Source of the DNA: Arthrobacter sp. MYb213
GTDB taxonomy: Bacteria > Actinomycetota > Actinomycetes > Actinomycetales > Micrococcaceae
NCBI RefSeq assembly: GCF_002979915.1
Contig: NZ_PCQA01000006.1
Span: 62,001-126,000, forward strand
Length of the DNA stretch: 64,000 nt
Reading direction: 5' to 3'
Below, piece after piece: positions 34,159-43,578 of this stretch; the first letter of the stretch is position 1, and each line of letters starts with the position of its first letter. The notes under the pieces are model-generated. The model did no database searches and was not told where the DNA came from. It saw only the letters and a program-made list of their open reading frames with translations. The translations under genes were made by a program, and so were the position numbers.

Positions 34159-35097
34159 ATGCCCCAGGCATTGTTATGTATGTCCCACAGCCCGCTGTTG
34201 GAACACACCAATCCGCCAGCAGAGGTCAAAGCAGCAGTTGAGGCAGCCTTCGAAAAGGCTCGCGCCTTTGTCAAGGATTTCGATCCAGACCTGATCATTA
34301 ATTTTGGCCCAGATCACTACAACGGTTTCTTCTACGACCTCATGCCACCATTCTGCATTGGCTATGAAGCCTTGGGCACCGGCGACTACGACTCGTGGGA
34401 AGGGCCTATCAACGTCCCTACCTCCATCGCCGAAGAGCTGGCTCAGTACGTTATTGATCAGGACATCGATACCGCGATTAGCCGGAAGATGGAAGTTGAC
34501 CACGGTGCGGTCCAGCCGATGGAAATCATGTATGGGAATCTGGCCGACAAGCCAATGATCCCGATCTTCATCAACTCCGTTGCTCGCCCTTTCTCTAAGG
34601 TGGCACGAGTACGCAAGTTTGGTCAGGCGGTCGGAGAGTTCTTCAAGGACTCCGATAAGAAAGTTCTGTTTATCGGTTCCGGTGGCCTTTCCCACGATCC
34701 CCCGGTACCGCAGATTGCGACGGCCACCGAAGAACAGCGTGCTTTCCTCACCAACGGTCGTAAGCCAACACCTGAAGCACGGGCTGCCCGTCAACAGCGC
34801 ACCATCGATACGGCGCTGGCCTTCGCTAAGGGAGAGGCCAACATCATGGAATTGAACCCCGAATGGGATCAGGCATTCCTCGAAATTTGTAAGTCTGGAG
34901 ACGTCACCGGGTTTGACGCCTTGAATCCGGACGAAATGGACGCAGTAGCAGGACACTCCTCGCATGAGGTACGCACTTGGGTAGCAGCTTACTCGGCACT
35001 CAAGGCCTGCGGTGACTATGAAGTCACCTACGAGTTCTACAAGCCAATCAAAGAATACATAGCCGGTTTCGGCGTAACGACAGCGGTGATCAAATAA
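34159..35097 (+). CDS. mhpB: 3-(2,3-Dihydroxyphenyl)propionate 1,2-dioxygenase MhpB
   Basis: Extradiol ring-cleavage dioxygenase of the LigB superfamily; opens 2,3-dihydroxyphenylpropionate (and 2,3-dihydroxycinnamate) next to the diol with Fe(II) and O2. 312 residues, the same as the E. coli enzyme. The catalytic histidines described for MhpB are at the matching positions, H115 in VDHGAVQP and H179 in GGLSHDPP; N-terminal MSHSPLL is the metal-site loop. First gene of mhpB-D-F-E, overlapping mhpD. Confidence 0.95.
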   Translation: MPQALLCMSHSPLLEHTNPPAEVKAAVEAAFEKARAFVKDFDPDLIINFGPDHYNGFFYDLMPPFCIGYEALGTGDYDSWEGPINVPTSIAEELAQYVIDQDIDTAISRKMEVDHGAVQPMEIMYGNLADKPMIPIFINSVARPFSKVARVRKFGQAVGEFFKDSDKKVLFIGSGGLSHDPPVPQIATATEEQRAFLTNGRKPTPEARAARQQRTIDTALAFAKGEANIMELNPEWDQAFLEICKSGDVTGFDALNPDEMDAVAGHSSHEVRTWVAAYSALKACGDYEVTYEFYKPIKEYIAGFGVTTAVIK

Positions 35098-35939
35098 TGA
35101 CTCAGGCCCCACAATCAGGCGCTGCGGAATGGGCAAGCAACCACTCCGACGAAGCTCCACGAAGCGAACTCATCAAGCGTTTGGCCGACGAACTGCTTGT
35201 CGCCACCGAAACATTAGTTCCAATTCCGCCACTGCGTGACCGCGTGTTGAACATGACCGTGGAAGACGCCTACCAAATACAGGATGCGCAGTTGCAGCAT
35301 CATGTGGCCAAGGGTCGTGTTCTTGCTGGACGCAAAGTCGGCCTGACCTCCTTGGCTATGCAGAAGCAGCTCGGTGTTGATTCACCGGACTTCGGTTACT
35401 TTTTCGCCGACATGGTCCACCACGAAGACGCACAGATTCCCGCGGATTCGTTCATCTCCCCCAAGGTAGAACCAGAATTCGGTTTCATCCTGAAGGAAAC
35501 CTTGACCGGTCCCGGTGTCACCCGTGAGCAAGCGGCGGCTGCCATCGGTGAGGTCTACGCAGCAATTGAAATCATCGACTCCCGAGTCGAGGACTGGAAT
35601 ATCAAGCTGGTAGACACCGTGGCAGATAACGCTTCCTGCGGTGCTATCGCGGTGGGCACCACCCCACTTGATGTCCGCATCGAAGACTTGGCCGAGGTTG
35701 AATGCTCGCTCATTATCGATGGCGAAAAGGTAGCTACCGGCAAGGGCAGCGCCGTGATGAATGATCCGGTTGCCCCACTTGCTTGGCTAGCCAACGTGCT
35801 CGGTGAGCAGGGCGTCGCCCTTGAAGCCGGACAGTTGATCCTGCCTGGTTCCTTCACAGGCGCTATGCCGGTGGTCAAGGACTCGACCGCTACCGCAGAT
35901 TTTGGTGAGCTCGGTTCGCTGAAGATCAATTTCTCTTAG
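35097..35939 (+). CDS. mhpD: 2-Keto-4-pentenoate (2-hydroxypentadienoate) hydratase MhpD
   Basis: Adds water to 2-hydroxypenta-2,4-dienoate giving 4-hydroxy-2-oxovalerate. 280 residues, about 10 longer than E. coli MhpD because of an N-terminal extension. Family motifs: AGRKVGLTSLAMQKQLGV, the acidic metal site in PEFGFIL and EVYAAIEIIDSR, and GSAVMNDPVAPLAWLAN. The start overlaps the mhpB stop (TAATGA), so translation is coupled. Confidence 0.94.
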   Translation: MTQAPQSGAAEWASNHSDEAPRSELIKRLADELLVATETLVPIPPLRDRVLNMTVEDAYQIQDAQLQHHVAKGRVLAGRKVGLTSLAMQKQLGVDSPDFGYFFADMVHHEDAQIPADSFISPKVEPEFGFILKETLTGPGVTREQAAAAIGEVYAAIEIIDSRVEDWNIKLVDTVADNASCGAIAVGTTPLDVRIEDLAEVECSLIIDGEKVATGKGSAVMNDPVAPLAWLANVLGEQGVALEAGQLILPGSFTGAMPVVKDSTATADFGELGSLKINFS

Positions 35940-35995
35940 TAACGCCCCGCGTTACCCCATCACCCATTTTGCTCTGTAGCTAAGGAAGCTCTCCC

Positions 35996-36931
35996 ATGGC
36001 CAAGAAAACAGCCGCCATTGTCGGTTCCGGGAACATCGGTTCTGATCTGATGTTCAAAATTATGCGCCGCTCGACCAACGTCGAGGTCAAATACATGATT
36101 GGTGTTGACCCTGCCTCGGATGGTCTAGCTCGCGCAGCCCGTCTGGGCATCACCACCTCTGCAGAAGGTGTTGACTGGTTACTCGCTCAGGAAGAACTGC
36201 CTGACTTTGTTTTTGAATGCACCTCGGCCAAAGCACACGAGGCCAATGCGCCGAAGTACAAGGCCGCAGGCATTCACGCTATTGATCTCACCCCAGCAGC
36301 CGTTGGACCGTACCTGGCACCCGTAGTGAATCTGGATTCACTGACCGACACCATGAACGTCAACATGATCACCTGCGCCGGCCAGGCAACTACCCCAATC
36401 GTCGCCGCAGTTTCCTCGGTGGTTCCTGTTGAGTATGCAGAAATCGTTGCCTCAATCGCTTCGAAGTCTGCCGGCCCAGGCACCCGTGCCAACGTAGACG
36501 AGTTCACCGAGACCACCGCGAAGGCATTGGAAGTAGTTGGTGGAGTCAAGCGTGGCAAGGCAATTATCATCATCAACCCTGTCGAACCACCAATGATGAT
36601 GCGCAATACTATCTACGCGATGATTCCTGCCGAGGCAGCCGTTGCTGGCGAAACTCAGGATAAGATCCGTGCAGCCATCGACAAGGCCGCCGCCGATATC
36701 CGTGACTACGTCCCTGGTTATGAACTTCGCATGGAGCCACAGTTTGAGGAAGCTCGCGAAGACTGGGGTGGCTTTGGCCGCGTTGGCATCTGGGTCCAGG
36801 TCGCCGGTGCCGCCGACTACCTGCCAGAATACGCAGGCAACCTGGATATCATCACCGCCGCAGCTACCCGCACCGCGGATCTGCTCTCTGACAAGATCGA
36901 CGCTGCACGCACCGCCGCGTCGGTGAACTAA
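35996..36931 (+). CDS. mhpF: Acetaldehyde dehydrogenase (acylating) MhpF
   Basis: Converts acetaldehyde, NAD+ and CoA to acetyl-CoA; works in complex with MhpE. 311 residues. N-terminal Rossmann fold ([20 protein letters not shown]) and the catalytic C127 in [14 protein letters not shown]-terminal region [20 protein letters not shown] is typical. It follows mhpD by 56 nt and precedes the aldolase partner by 20 nt. Confidence 0.95.
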   Translation: MAKKTAAIVGSGNIGSDLMFKIMRRSTNVEVKYMIGVDPASDGLARAARLGITTSAEGVDWLLAQEELPDFVFECTSAKAHEANAPKYKAAGIHAIDLTPAAVGPYLAPVVNLDSLTDTMNVNMITCAGQATTPIVAAVSSVVPVEYAEIVASIASKSAGPGTRANVDEFTETTAKALEVVGGVKRGKAIIIINPVEPPMMMRNTIYAMIPAEAAVAGETQDKIRAAIDKAAADIRDYVPGYELRMEPQFEEAREDWGGFGRVGIWVQVAGAADYLPEYAGNLDIITAAATRTADLLSDKIDAARTAASVN

Positions 36932-36951
36932 GAATTAGGGACACGCACATC

Positions 36952-37980
36952 ATGACTGCACCTATGGACACCACCTTTGATATTCGCCTGACAGACACCA
37001 CCTTGCGCGATGGTTCCCACGCGATGAGCCACAAATTCACCGAAGAACATGTGCGCTCGGTAGTACGCGCACTGGATGACTCACGTGTTGAGGTCATCGA
37101 GGTCACCCACGGCGACGGCTTGGGCGGCTCATCGTTCAACTACGGCTTCTCGCTGACCCCGGAACTGGACCTGATCAAGGCCGCGGTAGATGAAGCCAAG
37201 CAGGCAAAAATTGCTGTGCTGATGCTCCCAGGTTTGGGCACCATCCATGATCTGAATCAGGCTCACGAAGTTGGCGCATCGGTAGCTCGTATTGCCACAC
37301 ACTGCACCGAAGCAGACGTCTCGATCCAGCACTTCCAGCACGCCCGTAAGTTGGGTATGGAAACTGTGGGCTTCCTAATGCTCAGCCACCGTGTATCCCC
37401 TGAAGAATTGGCTAAGCAGGCACGCATCATGGCTGATGCCGGCTGCCAGTGCGTCTACGTCGTTGACTCAGCCGGCGCGCTGATCCTCGATGACGTTTCG
37501 GACCGTGTCTCGGCATTGGTTTCCGAGCTTGGAAATGATGCTCAGGTGGGCTTCCACGGTCACCAGAACATGAGCTTTGGTGTCGCGAACTCGGTGTTCG
37601 CCGTACGTGCCGGAGCCAAGCAGATCGATGGCACCCTGATGGCTTTGGGCGCCGGAGCAGGTAACTCCCCTACCGAGGTTCTTGCTGCAGCATTTGATCG
37701 TCTTGATATCAAAACCGGCGTGGACATCCAGGGTCTGATGGGTGCGGCCGAAGATATCGTGAAGCCATTTATCACCCGCATGCCCGTGATGGACCGTGCC
37801 TCAATCATGCAGGGTTACGCCGGCGTGTACTCCTCGTTCTTGATCCACGCTGAGCGTGCCGCCGAACGTTATGGAGTTCCTGCCTACAAGATTCTCGAAG
37901 AGGTCGGCAAGGCCGGCTATGTAGGCGGTCAGGAAGACATGATTGTCGATGTGGCGGTGCAGCTGGCAGCAGCTAAGTAA
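36952..37980 (+). CDS. mhpE: 4-Hydroxy-2-oxovalerate aldolase MhpE
   Basis: Cleaves 4-hydroxy-2-oxovalerate to pyruvate and acetaldehyde, passing the latter to MhpF through an internal channel. 342 residues. HMG-CoA-lyase-like barrel with D15 and R19 in [12 protein letters not shown]23, and the metal ligands H202 and H204 in [10 protein letters not shown]. Last gene of mhpBDFE, ending just before a hairpin. Confidence 0.95.
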   Translation: MTAPMDTTFDIRLTDTTLRDGSHAMSHKFTEEHVRSVVRALDDSRVEVIEVTHGDGLGGSSFNYGFSLTPELDLIKAAVDEAKQAKIAVLMLPGLGTIHDLNQAHEVGASVARIATHCTEADVSIQHFQHARKLGMETVGFLMLSHRVSPEELAKQARIMADAGCQCVYVVDSAGALILDDVSDRVSALVSELGNDAQVGFHGHQNMSFGVANSVFAVRAGAKQIDGTLMALGAGAGNSPTEVLAAAFDRLDIKTGVDIQGLMGAAEDIVKPFITRMPVMDRASIMQGYAGVYSSFLIHAERAAERYGVPAYKILEEVGKAGYVGGQEDMIVDVAVQLAAAK

Positions 37981-37998
37981 GTATTTCAACAGTTCTTT

Positions 37999-38033
37999 GA
38001 ATGCCGGGGTGATCATCTGATCCCCTGGCATTC
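37999..38033 (+). terminator. Hairpin after mhpE
   Basis: GAATGCCGGGG...GATC pairs with GATC...CCCTGGCATTC with a single bulged T and a G-T pair; 18 nt after the mhpE stop. Weak T tail only. Confidence 0.65.
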
Positions 38034-38356
38034 ATGCGTTGTCCCTCATCCATTGCTCGATTCTGGCTGCCTTGGGTCGCATAGGTAAGCACTGGGCTAA
38101 GGATCAGCACGCATTACTGATGCCCAAATATCAGCTCAGCTCAGTTTTTCCACGCAAATTATAAGTATTTGCGACAGCAGAAGAGCCCTATGTTTCCACT
38201 GCGCAGTAACGGCGTTGCCCCGCGAACGTGATTGTTTGTGTGCACTTGTATCCGTAGCCGCCTGCCATGAGCCTTAGAATTTGGTGTTCTAGGCGTCTAA
38301 GCATCTTCTCAGCGAGGAGAGTTCGTACGCCACTGGTAAAAGCAGTTCAGACGGTT
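38034..38356. other. Intergenic stretch without a gene
   Basis: Lies between the mhpE hairpin and the end of the convergent MFS gene. No reading frame with coding character, no RNA gene and no clear repeat was seen. Confidence 0.5.
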
Positions 38357-39607
38357 CTACTGCTTATTCGCCATACCGGTTTGTGCTACTTCCGTTGGAT
38401 GTCCAGTGAGCGGTGAAAGATGCCGCTTAGAATTCAAGGCAATCACGACCAAACAAAGCAATGCCAGAACGGTGACAGTAATCAGCATCTCCATCAGTCC
38501 GAACCATTGGCCAAGATACGCAAGTAAAGTAGGCGCTAAGAATCCCGCATAGGCCAACATATAAAATTTGCCGGTCGCGGATCCAAGGCGCTGCGGAGTA
38601 CTCAACCGTTGTGTTTCGAGTAGTCCAGCAACCATCATTAGGCCGTACCCTCCTCCCAGCCAGCAACAAGCCAGTAGCGCAAGCCATGGTGTCTGGAATA
38701 AGCCACAGATCAAAGCCAACAACAATCCGGCAACGCTCAATCCCAGCGCAACCAGGATGGCGCGGGCCGAACGTGTTGAATCAAGTCGCCGAGCAATTGG
38801 TTGGACCGCAACTCCGCTACCCAAAGTCAGCGCGACGGCAACCGTTGAATAGATGAGCGCTTGCTCGCCGAGGTTGGCAAACAGGTTAGGAACTACCGCG
38901 AACCCGATAGTGCCGGCTCCGAAAACCCACGGAGCACTAGGGACGATAACTCTGCGAAAACGTCGCTGAGCTCCCTCATAGGCATACTGCTGTATCCGTG
39001 CCTCCGTGCTATTTCCAGCCAGCGCTTCAGGTTTGGTTCCAGGAACACGGAGCAAAAACAGCAACACAGGCAGGCAAAGCACGATATGTACCAGGTAGGG
39101 CAAAGTTGCCGGGAACGGAGCAAAGTTCGCAAGCATTCCGCTGGCTACGGGTCCCAAACAAAAACCTGCGGCGGTAAACAATGAAGCTCTACGCGCCCCA
39201 GAGCCATTCGAAACCGTGGGATTTGAACTGGAAGGCGATAGTTCTTTGATCCAACTCGTTCCCGCGGCCATCGCCGCTCCGGTGGCCACACCCGCTAGTA
39301 AACGACCTAGATAGATGGGTAAGGCCCAAAGCGCACCAAACATCATGGCAGCACTAGCCGCAATAGTTACCAGTAAGGCAACCACCGTGGTGCTTTTGCG
39401 CCCCATCCGGTCTGAAATTCTGCCACCAAGTAAAAGCGCTGGGATCAATCCGGCCACATAAATCCCCAGCATGGAGGTTACTTCTAGCTGTGAAAAACCA
39501 TAATCCTCACGGTAGAAGATCAGCATCGAAGCGAATTGATTGGCACCCCATCCCACAAGAGTCATTGCGATAGCAACGGGCGGCCACCATCGAGAACTGT
39601 CAGCCAC
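38357..39607 (-). CDS. MFS transporter (paralog of the one at 48455-49699)
   Basis: Twelve-helix major facilitator, 416 residues. N-terminal segment ALLLGGRISDRMGRKSTTVV is the standard loop between helices 2 and 3. It lies within the catabolic island, convergent with mhpE and divergent from the IclR regulator, and could export or import an aromatic intermediate. It shares clear similarity with the MFS at 48455-49699 (the GW-AN-Q start, the P-LLLGG loop, and a TSW segment after helix 4). A GGAACG half-site (39643-39648) precedes it without a second arm. Confidence 0.85.
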   Translation of the reverse strand: MADSSRWWPPVAIAMTLVGWGANQFASMLIFYREDYGFSQLEVTSMLGIYVAGLIPALLLGGRISDRMGRKSTTVVALLVTIAASAAMMFGALWALPIYLGRLLAGVATGAAMAAGTSWIKELSPSSSNPTVSNGSGARRASLFTAAGFCLGPVASGMLANFAPFPATLPYLVHIVLCLPVLLFLLRVPGTKPEALAGNSTEARIQQYAYEGAQRRFRRVIVPSAPWVFGAGTIGFAVVPNLFANLGEQALIYSTVAVALTLGSGVAVQPIARRLDSTRSARAILVALGLSVAGLLLALICGLFQTPWLALLACCWLGGGYGLMMVAGLLETQRLSTPQRLGSATGKFYMLAYAGFLAPTLLAYLGQWFGLMEMLITVTVLALLCLVVIALNSKRHLSPLTGHPTEVAQTGMANKQ

Positions 39608-40156
39608 TATTGGACTCCTTTATCGATTCGCGTGTCAGGAATGGAACGATCCTAACCATCTTCGATGATGAAGCACTTCAACTCCATAATTCGTCCCACT
39701 GTACGCAACACCAGCTCCATGTACTTCTCCACCGAAAGAACGGACACTGATCCCCAGTGAAGATTACATGCTCAAATTCTTCCACCGCGTCATCAGGGTG
39801 AAAACGAACGGAGGTGGTGCTCCCCAACAAGTAGGATGGAATGGATTTTTCCAACTTAGCAGGGCCCTGAAAGAGCTGTAGTGCTGCGCATCAGAGTCGA
39901 TTGCGGCTTTTGTGCCAGCAGGTCCCAGACCCGCGAAGAAAAGTTAGATATGTAATGGTGCGTATTCAGCTTATAGACGCTCTACATGCCACTACCGCTG
40001 AGCCTGTCTCCATGCTGAAGCCCAAGCTGTCGAATCACAGAAGTCTTAACTCGGCCTCTTGGTATCGGGACAAGGCGGCAATGATGATAGCTATTAAGTT
40101 TCGCTACGCGGAACACGTCTAAGCAAATAACGCACGCCTTATGGCACTATCTACAT
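39608..40156. other. Long divergent intergenic region
   Basis: 549 bp between the MFS and IclR genes. A 73-codon frame at 39901-40122 has no recognisable features and was not accepted. No complete 19-bp operator copy is present, only a GGAACG half-site at 39643-39648. The promoter of the regulator should be here; its ATG at 40157 has no ribosome site, so the message may be leaderless. Confidence 0.5.
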
Positions 40157-40858
40157 ATGAATGAGAGCGTTACTCCTAACTCCTCCCGAACTACGGGGTC
40201 CCAGACCCTTGCCCGTGGCCTGACAATTTTGCGTCAGGTGGTCGAAGCGCATGACGGATTGACCGCGACGGAGGTCGCGCAACATTCAAAGGTTCACCGC
40301 ACTGTTGCCTACCGAATTTTGAATACGCTCTGCGACGCTGAATTATTACACCGCGGAGAAGACAGCAGATACCGTGGGGCAGCCGGTTTACTATCCTTGG
40401 CCGCTGCCGGACACCAACATTTACGCAATGTCGCAACATCTCATCTACGTAGTGCCGCGGACTCCCTCGGCGTGACGGTTGCGTTGCTAGTACGCGAAGG
40501 CAATAGTGCGGTGTCGCTAGCGGTGGTCTCCCCGCGCGCGGGCACCTACCATGTTGCGTTCTCTGAAGGCTCGCAGCATCCGGTCACCAGTGGAGCGGCG
40601 GGATTAGCACTTTTGGCAGCAGAGCCAGCATCTGCCCAAGATACCGAACAGGTGCGTGCGGTGAGGGAACGAGGTTTCGCGCAGACCTTTGGAGAGGTGG
40701 AACCAAATATGTATGGCCTGGCAATCCCGCTTCCCGCAGCCGGATCGAGGTCCACCGCGTGCCTGAACGTCATCACCCTCCATGAGCAATCCGCAATCGA
40801 CTGCATTGAGCCGCTGAAATTAGTCGCTTCGCGTCTGCTCGATGACTTGAATACTTAG
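40157..40858 (+). CDS. IclR-family regulator, probable MhpR-type controller of the island
   Basis: 233 residues, on the short side for IclR proteins. N-terminal winged helix: ARGLTILRQVVEAHDGLTATEVAQHSKVHRTVAYRILNTL; the effector domain follows (TVALLVREGNSAVSLAVVSP, HPVTSGAAGLALLA). It directly precedes mhpA, in the place where mhpR stands in E. coli (there divergent). IclR proteins of aromatic pathways (MhpR, PcaR, PobR) usually activate in the presence of substrate. The 19-bp repeats before five units are its probable sites; that match is inference. Confidence 0.85.
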   Translation: MNESVTPNSSRTTGSQTLARGLTILRQVVEAHDGLTATEVAQHSKVHRTVAYRILNTLCDAELLHRGEDSRYRGAAGLLSLAAAGHQHLRNVATSHLRSAADSLGVTVALLVREGNSAVSLAVVSPRAGTYHVAFSEGSQHPVTSGAAGLALLAAEPASAQDTEQVRAVRERGFAQTFGEVEPNMYGLAIPLPAAGSRSTACLNVITLHEQSAIDCIEPLKLVASRLLDDLNT

Positions 40859-40867
40859 CTTGTCCAA

Positions 40868-40903
40868 CGTTCCTTTGTGCAAAACGTTCCGGCATGCAGA
40901 ACG
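40868..40903. promoter_or_regulatory. Tandem 19-bp operators before mhpA (site D and a weaker partner)
   Basis: CGTTCC-TTTGTGC-AAAACG (40868-40886) and CGTTCC-GGCATGC-AGAACG (40885-40903) share two bases, a 17-bp period. The second is the better inverted repeat. They lie about 103 bp before the mhpA start, downstream of the IclR gene. Confidence 0.7.
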
Positions 40904-41005
40904 CTCACTTTGATCCACGACACATCTCATGGTGTGATGAACCACAGGTTAGGTGCACATGTAATACACATATGTGCGTTATTTACACAAATAAGTGAGG
41001 GTTAG

Positions 41006-42736
41006 ATGTCTTCAATGACTACCAGCGAAGTCCTTATCGTCGGCGCAGGGCCAACAGGCCTAATGCTTGCCAACATCTTAGGGATGTATGGCCGCACGGT
41101 CACCGTCCTTGAAGCTCGCGACACCCTCATCGATTACCCACGCGGCGTGGGACTCGACGATGAGTCATTACGAACCATTCAGACAGTCGGGCTTGTAGAC
41201 GAGGTCCGCCCGCACACGACGCCGCAGCACATCATGCGTCTAGTCAATGGACGCGGCAAAACCATCTTGATCAATAATCCACAAACCGATGAATTCGGAT
41301 GGGAACGCAAGCACGGTTTCATCCAGCCCGAGGTTGACCGGGTACTCTACGATGGCCTTGCACGCTTCGATAATGTTCAGGTACTTTTTGGCCACGAAGT
41401 ACTCGACGTCACCGAAACTGCCGATTCCGTGACCACACGGGTCAAGGTCAGTGACAAAAACGGCGAAGAAACCGAGCGCACCTTCGAGGCAAAATACATC
41501 GTGGGTTGCGAAGGCGGCAAGTCCCCTACCCGCAAACGTTTGAACGTCAGTTTCGAAGGAGAATCCCCTTCCACCCGCTGGCTAGTAGTGGATGTCAACA
41601 ACGACCCACTGGGCACCCCGAATGTGTTCCTCGGCGCCGATCCCGTACGCCCGTATGTGTCCATCGGGCTACCCCACGCCGTACGCCGTTGGGAATTCAT
41701 GCTGCTCGATGGTGAAACCGAAGAAATGGCCACCGATCCAGAGTTCGTGAACCGCATGCTGGCAGATCACGTTCCTGACCCGACAAACCTCGAATACATT
41801 CGTCGCCGCGTATTTACTCACCACGCCCGCGTGGCAGGGAACTTCCGCAAGGGACGCCAACTTATCGCAGGCGACGCCGCACATCTAATGCCTGTATGGA
41901 TGGGCCAGGGATGGAATTCAGGCATGCGCGATGCAACAAACCTCGGATGGAAGCTCACCGCGATCCTCTCAGGACAAGCCGGGGATGAACTGCTGGACAC
42001 CTATACCTCCGAGCGTAAACAACACGCTAAGGCAATGGTGGATCTTTCATTGACCATGGGCAACGTCATTAAGATGACCAATCCAGCCGGAGTGATTCTG
42101 CGAGATACCGCGGCCAGCGTACTCAATCTTTTTCCCTCGGTTAAGAGCTACTTTGCAGATATGCGATTCAAACCAATGCCTCGTTACACCGTGGGCGTAT
42201 TAGCGGATCCCACTACTGGTCAGTCCGGCACCGCCAACGGAGTTTTGAGTAGCAAGCTCATCCCAGTGACCACGGCGAATTCCCGGGTCTCTCCGGTAGG
42301 CGTGCAGTTCATTCAGCCCGATGTACGTACCGATGAGCTGGGTGTCAGCAAACTCGATGACGTCATCGGTAACTGGTGGACACTCATCGTCTGGGGCAAC
42401 GATCCGCTAGACGTCCTTCCCGCCAAAACTATCAATGATTTGGAAGCGCTTGGCGCAAAGCTCGTTGCGGTGGTTCCAGAAACCCAATACAAGTGGGCCA
42501 AGCGCGATATGAGTCCGCAGACACTAGTAGTTTCTGATGTGACCGGACGGCTAAAGAAGTGGTTTGACGACCGTCCAACCCCAATGATTCTGTTACGCCC
42601 TGACCGATTTGTTGCCGGCGCGAGCCTGCACCAAGATGGGCCGCGCACCATTGATGCGGTGCTCAATTCAATGAGCTTTAACCGTGCGACAGCAACAACT
42701 GAACCCGAGCTAACCGCCCTGGACGCGCAACGTTAG
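41006..42736 (+). CDS. mhpA: 3-(3-Hydroxyphenyl)propionate hydroxylase MhpA
   Basis: FAD- and NADH-dependent monooxygenase making 2,3-dihydroxyphenylpropionate from the 3-hydroxy compound, feeding MhpB. 576 residues (E. coli about 554). FAD motif VLIVGAGPTGLMLANILG at the N-terminus, the PRGVGLDDESLRTIQ segment of the MhpA/PheA group, the GCEGGKSPTRK stretch (DG motif region) and LIAGDAAHLMPVWMGQG, the second FAD site. It is a separate unit with a tandem operator and its own terminator. Phenol or resorcinol hydroxylases are related alternatives. Confidence 0.92.
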   Translation: MSSMTTSEVLIVGAGPTGLMLANILGMYGRTVTVLEARDTLIDYPRGVGLDDESLRTIQTVGLVDEVRPHTTPQHIMRLVNGRGKTILINNPQTDEFGWERKHGFIQPEVDRVLYDGLARFDNVQVLFGHEVLDVTETADSVTTRVKVSDKNGEETERTFEAKYIVGCEGGKSPTRKRLNVSFEGESPSTRWLVVDVNNDPLGTPNVFLGADPVRPYVSIGLPHAVRRWEFMLLDGETEEMATDPEFVNRMLADHVPDPTNLEYIRRRVFTHHARVAGNFRKGRQLIAGDAAHLMPVWMGQGWNSGMRDATNLGWKLTAILSGQAGDELLDTYTSERKQHAKAMVDLSLTMGNVIKMTNPAGVILRDTAASVLNLFPSVKSYFADMRFKPMPRYTVGVLADPTTGQSGTANGVLSSKLIPVTTANSRVSPVGVQFIQPDVRTDELGVSKLDDVIGNWWTLIVWGNDPLDVLPAKTINDLEALGAKLVAVVPETQYKWAKRDMSPQTLVVSDVTGRLKKWFDDRPTPMILLRPDRFVAGASLHQDGPRTIDAVLNSMSFNRATATTEPELTALDAQR

Positions 42737-42748
42737 TGAGTACAAAAT

Positions 42749-42782
42749 GGTGTCTGCTAAGTCTTAGCAGACACCGTTTTTA
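42749..42782 (+). terminator. Rho-independent terminator after mhpA
   Basis: GGTGTCTGCTA (42749-42759), loop agtct, TAGCAGACACC (42765-42775), then GTTTTTA. A textbook hairpin with T-run 12 nt after the mhpA stop. Confidence 0.93.
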
Positions 42783-42815
42783 GTTCCTGGAACTCTACGA
42801 CGTAGTCTGTACAGC

Positions 42816-43568
42816 ATGCCCCACGCCCACTTCGACTCACAGATTTACTACGCGGTAGCCTCGCCTGAACAAGTACAGTTGGCGACCCAAAAATTTGGCG
42901 GCCCGGAGAAAATCCTCGGTACCGAAGCCAGCCGGGCCGAAGACTTTGTCCATGGGGAGGATCGCGAAGCGTTTATCGGTTCTCGAGCACTGTTACGGTT
43001 ATTGCTCTCCTACCTCACGCACGGAGAGCTTGATCAGGCCTCGAACGTAGAAATTTCGCGGCATTGCATCTCCTGCAATTCCAGCGACCATGGCAAACCA
43101 ACAACGCCGCAGCATGCGATCTCGTCCTCTAGAACTAGAGAACTAGTCATTGCTGCGGTGGCTCCTAAAGGCTTGCGTCTTGGCATTGATATTGAACGCG
43201 GAACCACGCTGAGTCCGGCGGGGGTCTTTCCCGGCTTTGACCAGCTCGCACTCACGTCTGATGAACTCAAACTGGTGCACCGGGACAAGAACCCAGACTA
43301 CATAAGGCTTTTGGCCTGGACCGCCAAAGAAGCGCTTCTCAAGGCGGATGGCGCAGGCTTAAGACGCGAGCCTTCCACCGTTCGGGTCCTCTCGACTTCG
43401 GTGACAAGAGCCGCCCGTCTCAATAAGTGGGCCACCCCGAGGCATTTGGCCGGATACAGCCTTCGCAGACTCCCGGTGACATCCACTCATGTAGCGACTC
43501 TTGCCGCTTCAAAGCCATTATCGGTTCAAGAACTCAGTACTCAGATTTTCAACGCAGCACTGAGTTGA
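42816..43568 (+). CDS. 4'-Phosphopantetheinyl transferase, Sfp type
   Basis: Transfers phosphopantetheine from CoA to carrier proteins. 250 residues. Core motifs: LGIDIE (D125, E127) and WTAKEALLKADG (W168, K171, E172, K175), the Mg2+/CoA site of Sfp-type enzymes. An upstream HCISCNSSDHGKP segment with paired Cys is standard in this subfamily. The conserved His usually seen in the middle strand (SHS) reads SSS here. No NRPS/PKS gene is in the window, so its target lies elsewhere. Confidence 0.85.
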   Translation: MPHAHFDSQIYYAVASPEQVQLATQKFGGPEKILGTEASRAEDFVHGEDREAFIGSRALLRLLLSYLTHGELDQASNVEISRHCISCNSSDHGKPTTPQHAISSSRTRELVIAAVAPKGLRLGIDIERGTTLSPAGVFPGFDQLALTSDELKLVHRDKNPDYIRLLAWTAKEALLKADGAGLRREPSTVRVLSTSVTRAARLNKWATPRHLAGYSLRRLPVTSTHVATLAASKPLSVQELSTQIFNAALS

Positions 43569-43578
43569 CGAATCATTC

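Noticed and set aside
39901-40122. 73-codon frame in the long gap before the IclR gene
   Set aside because: No recognisable motif, no ribosome site, and composition typical of a chance frame.
29886-40903. Repeated GTTCC/GGAAC elements read as insertion-sequence ends or dispersed mobile repeats
   Set aside because: They are only 19 bp, lie at similar distances before start codons of one pathway, and lack flanking duplications or transposase genes, which fits operators better.
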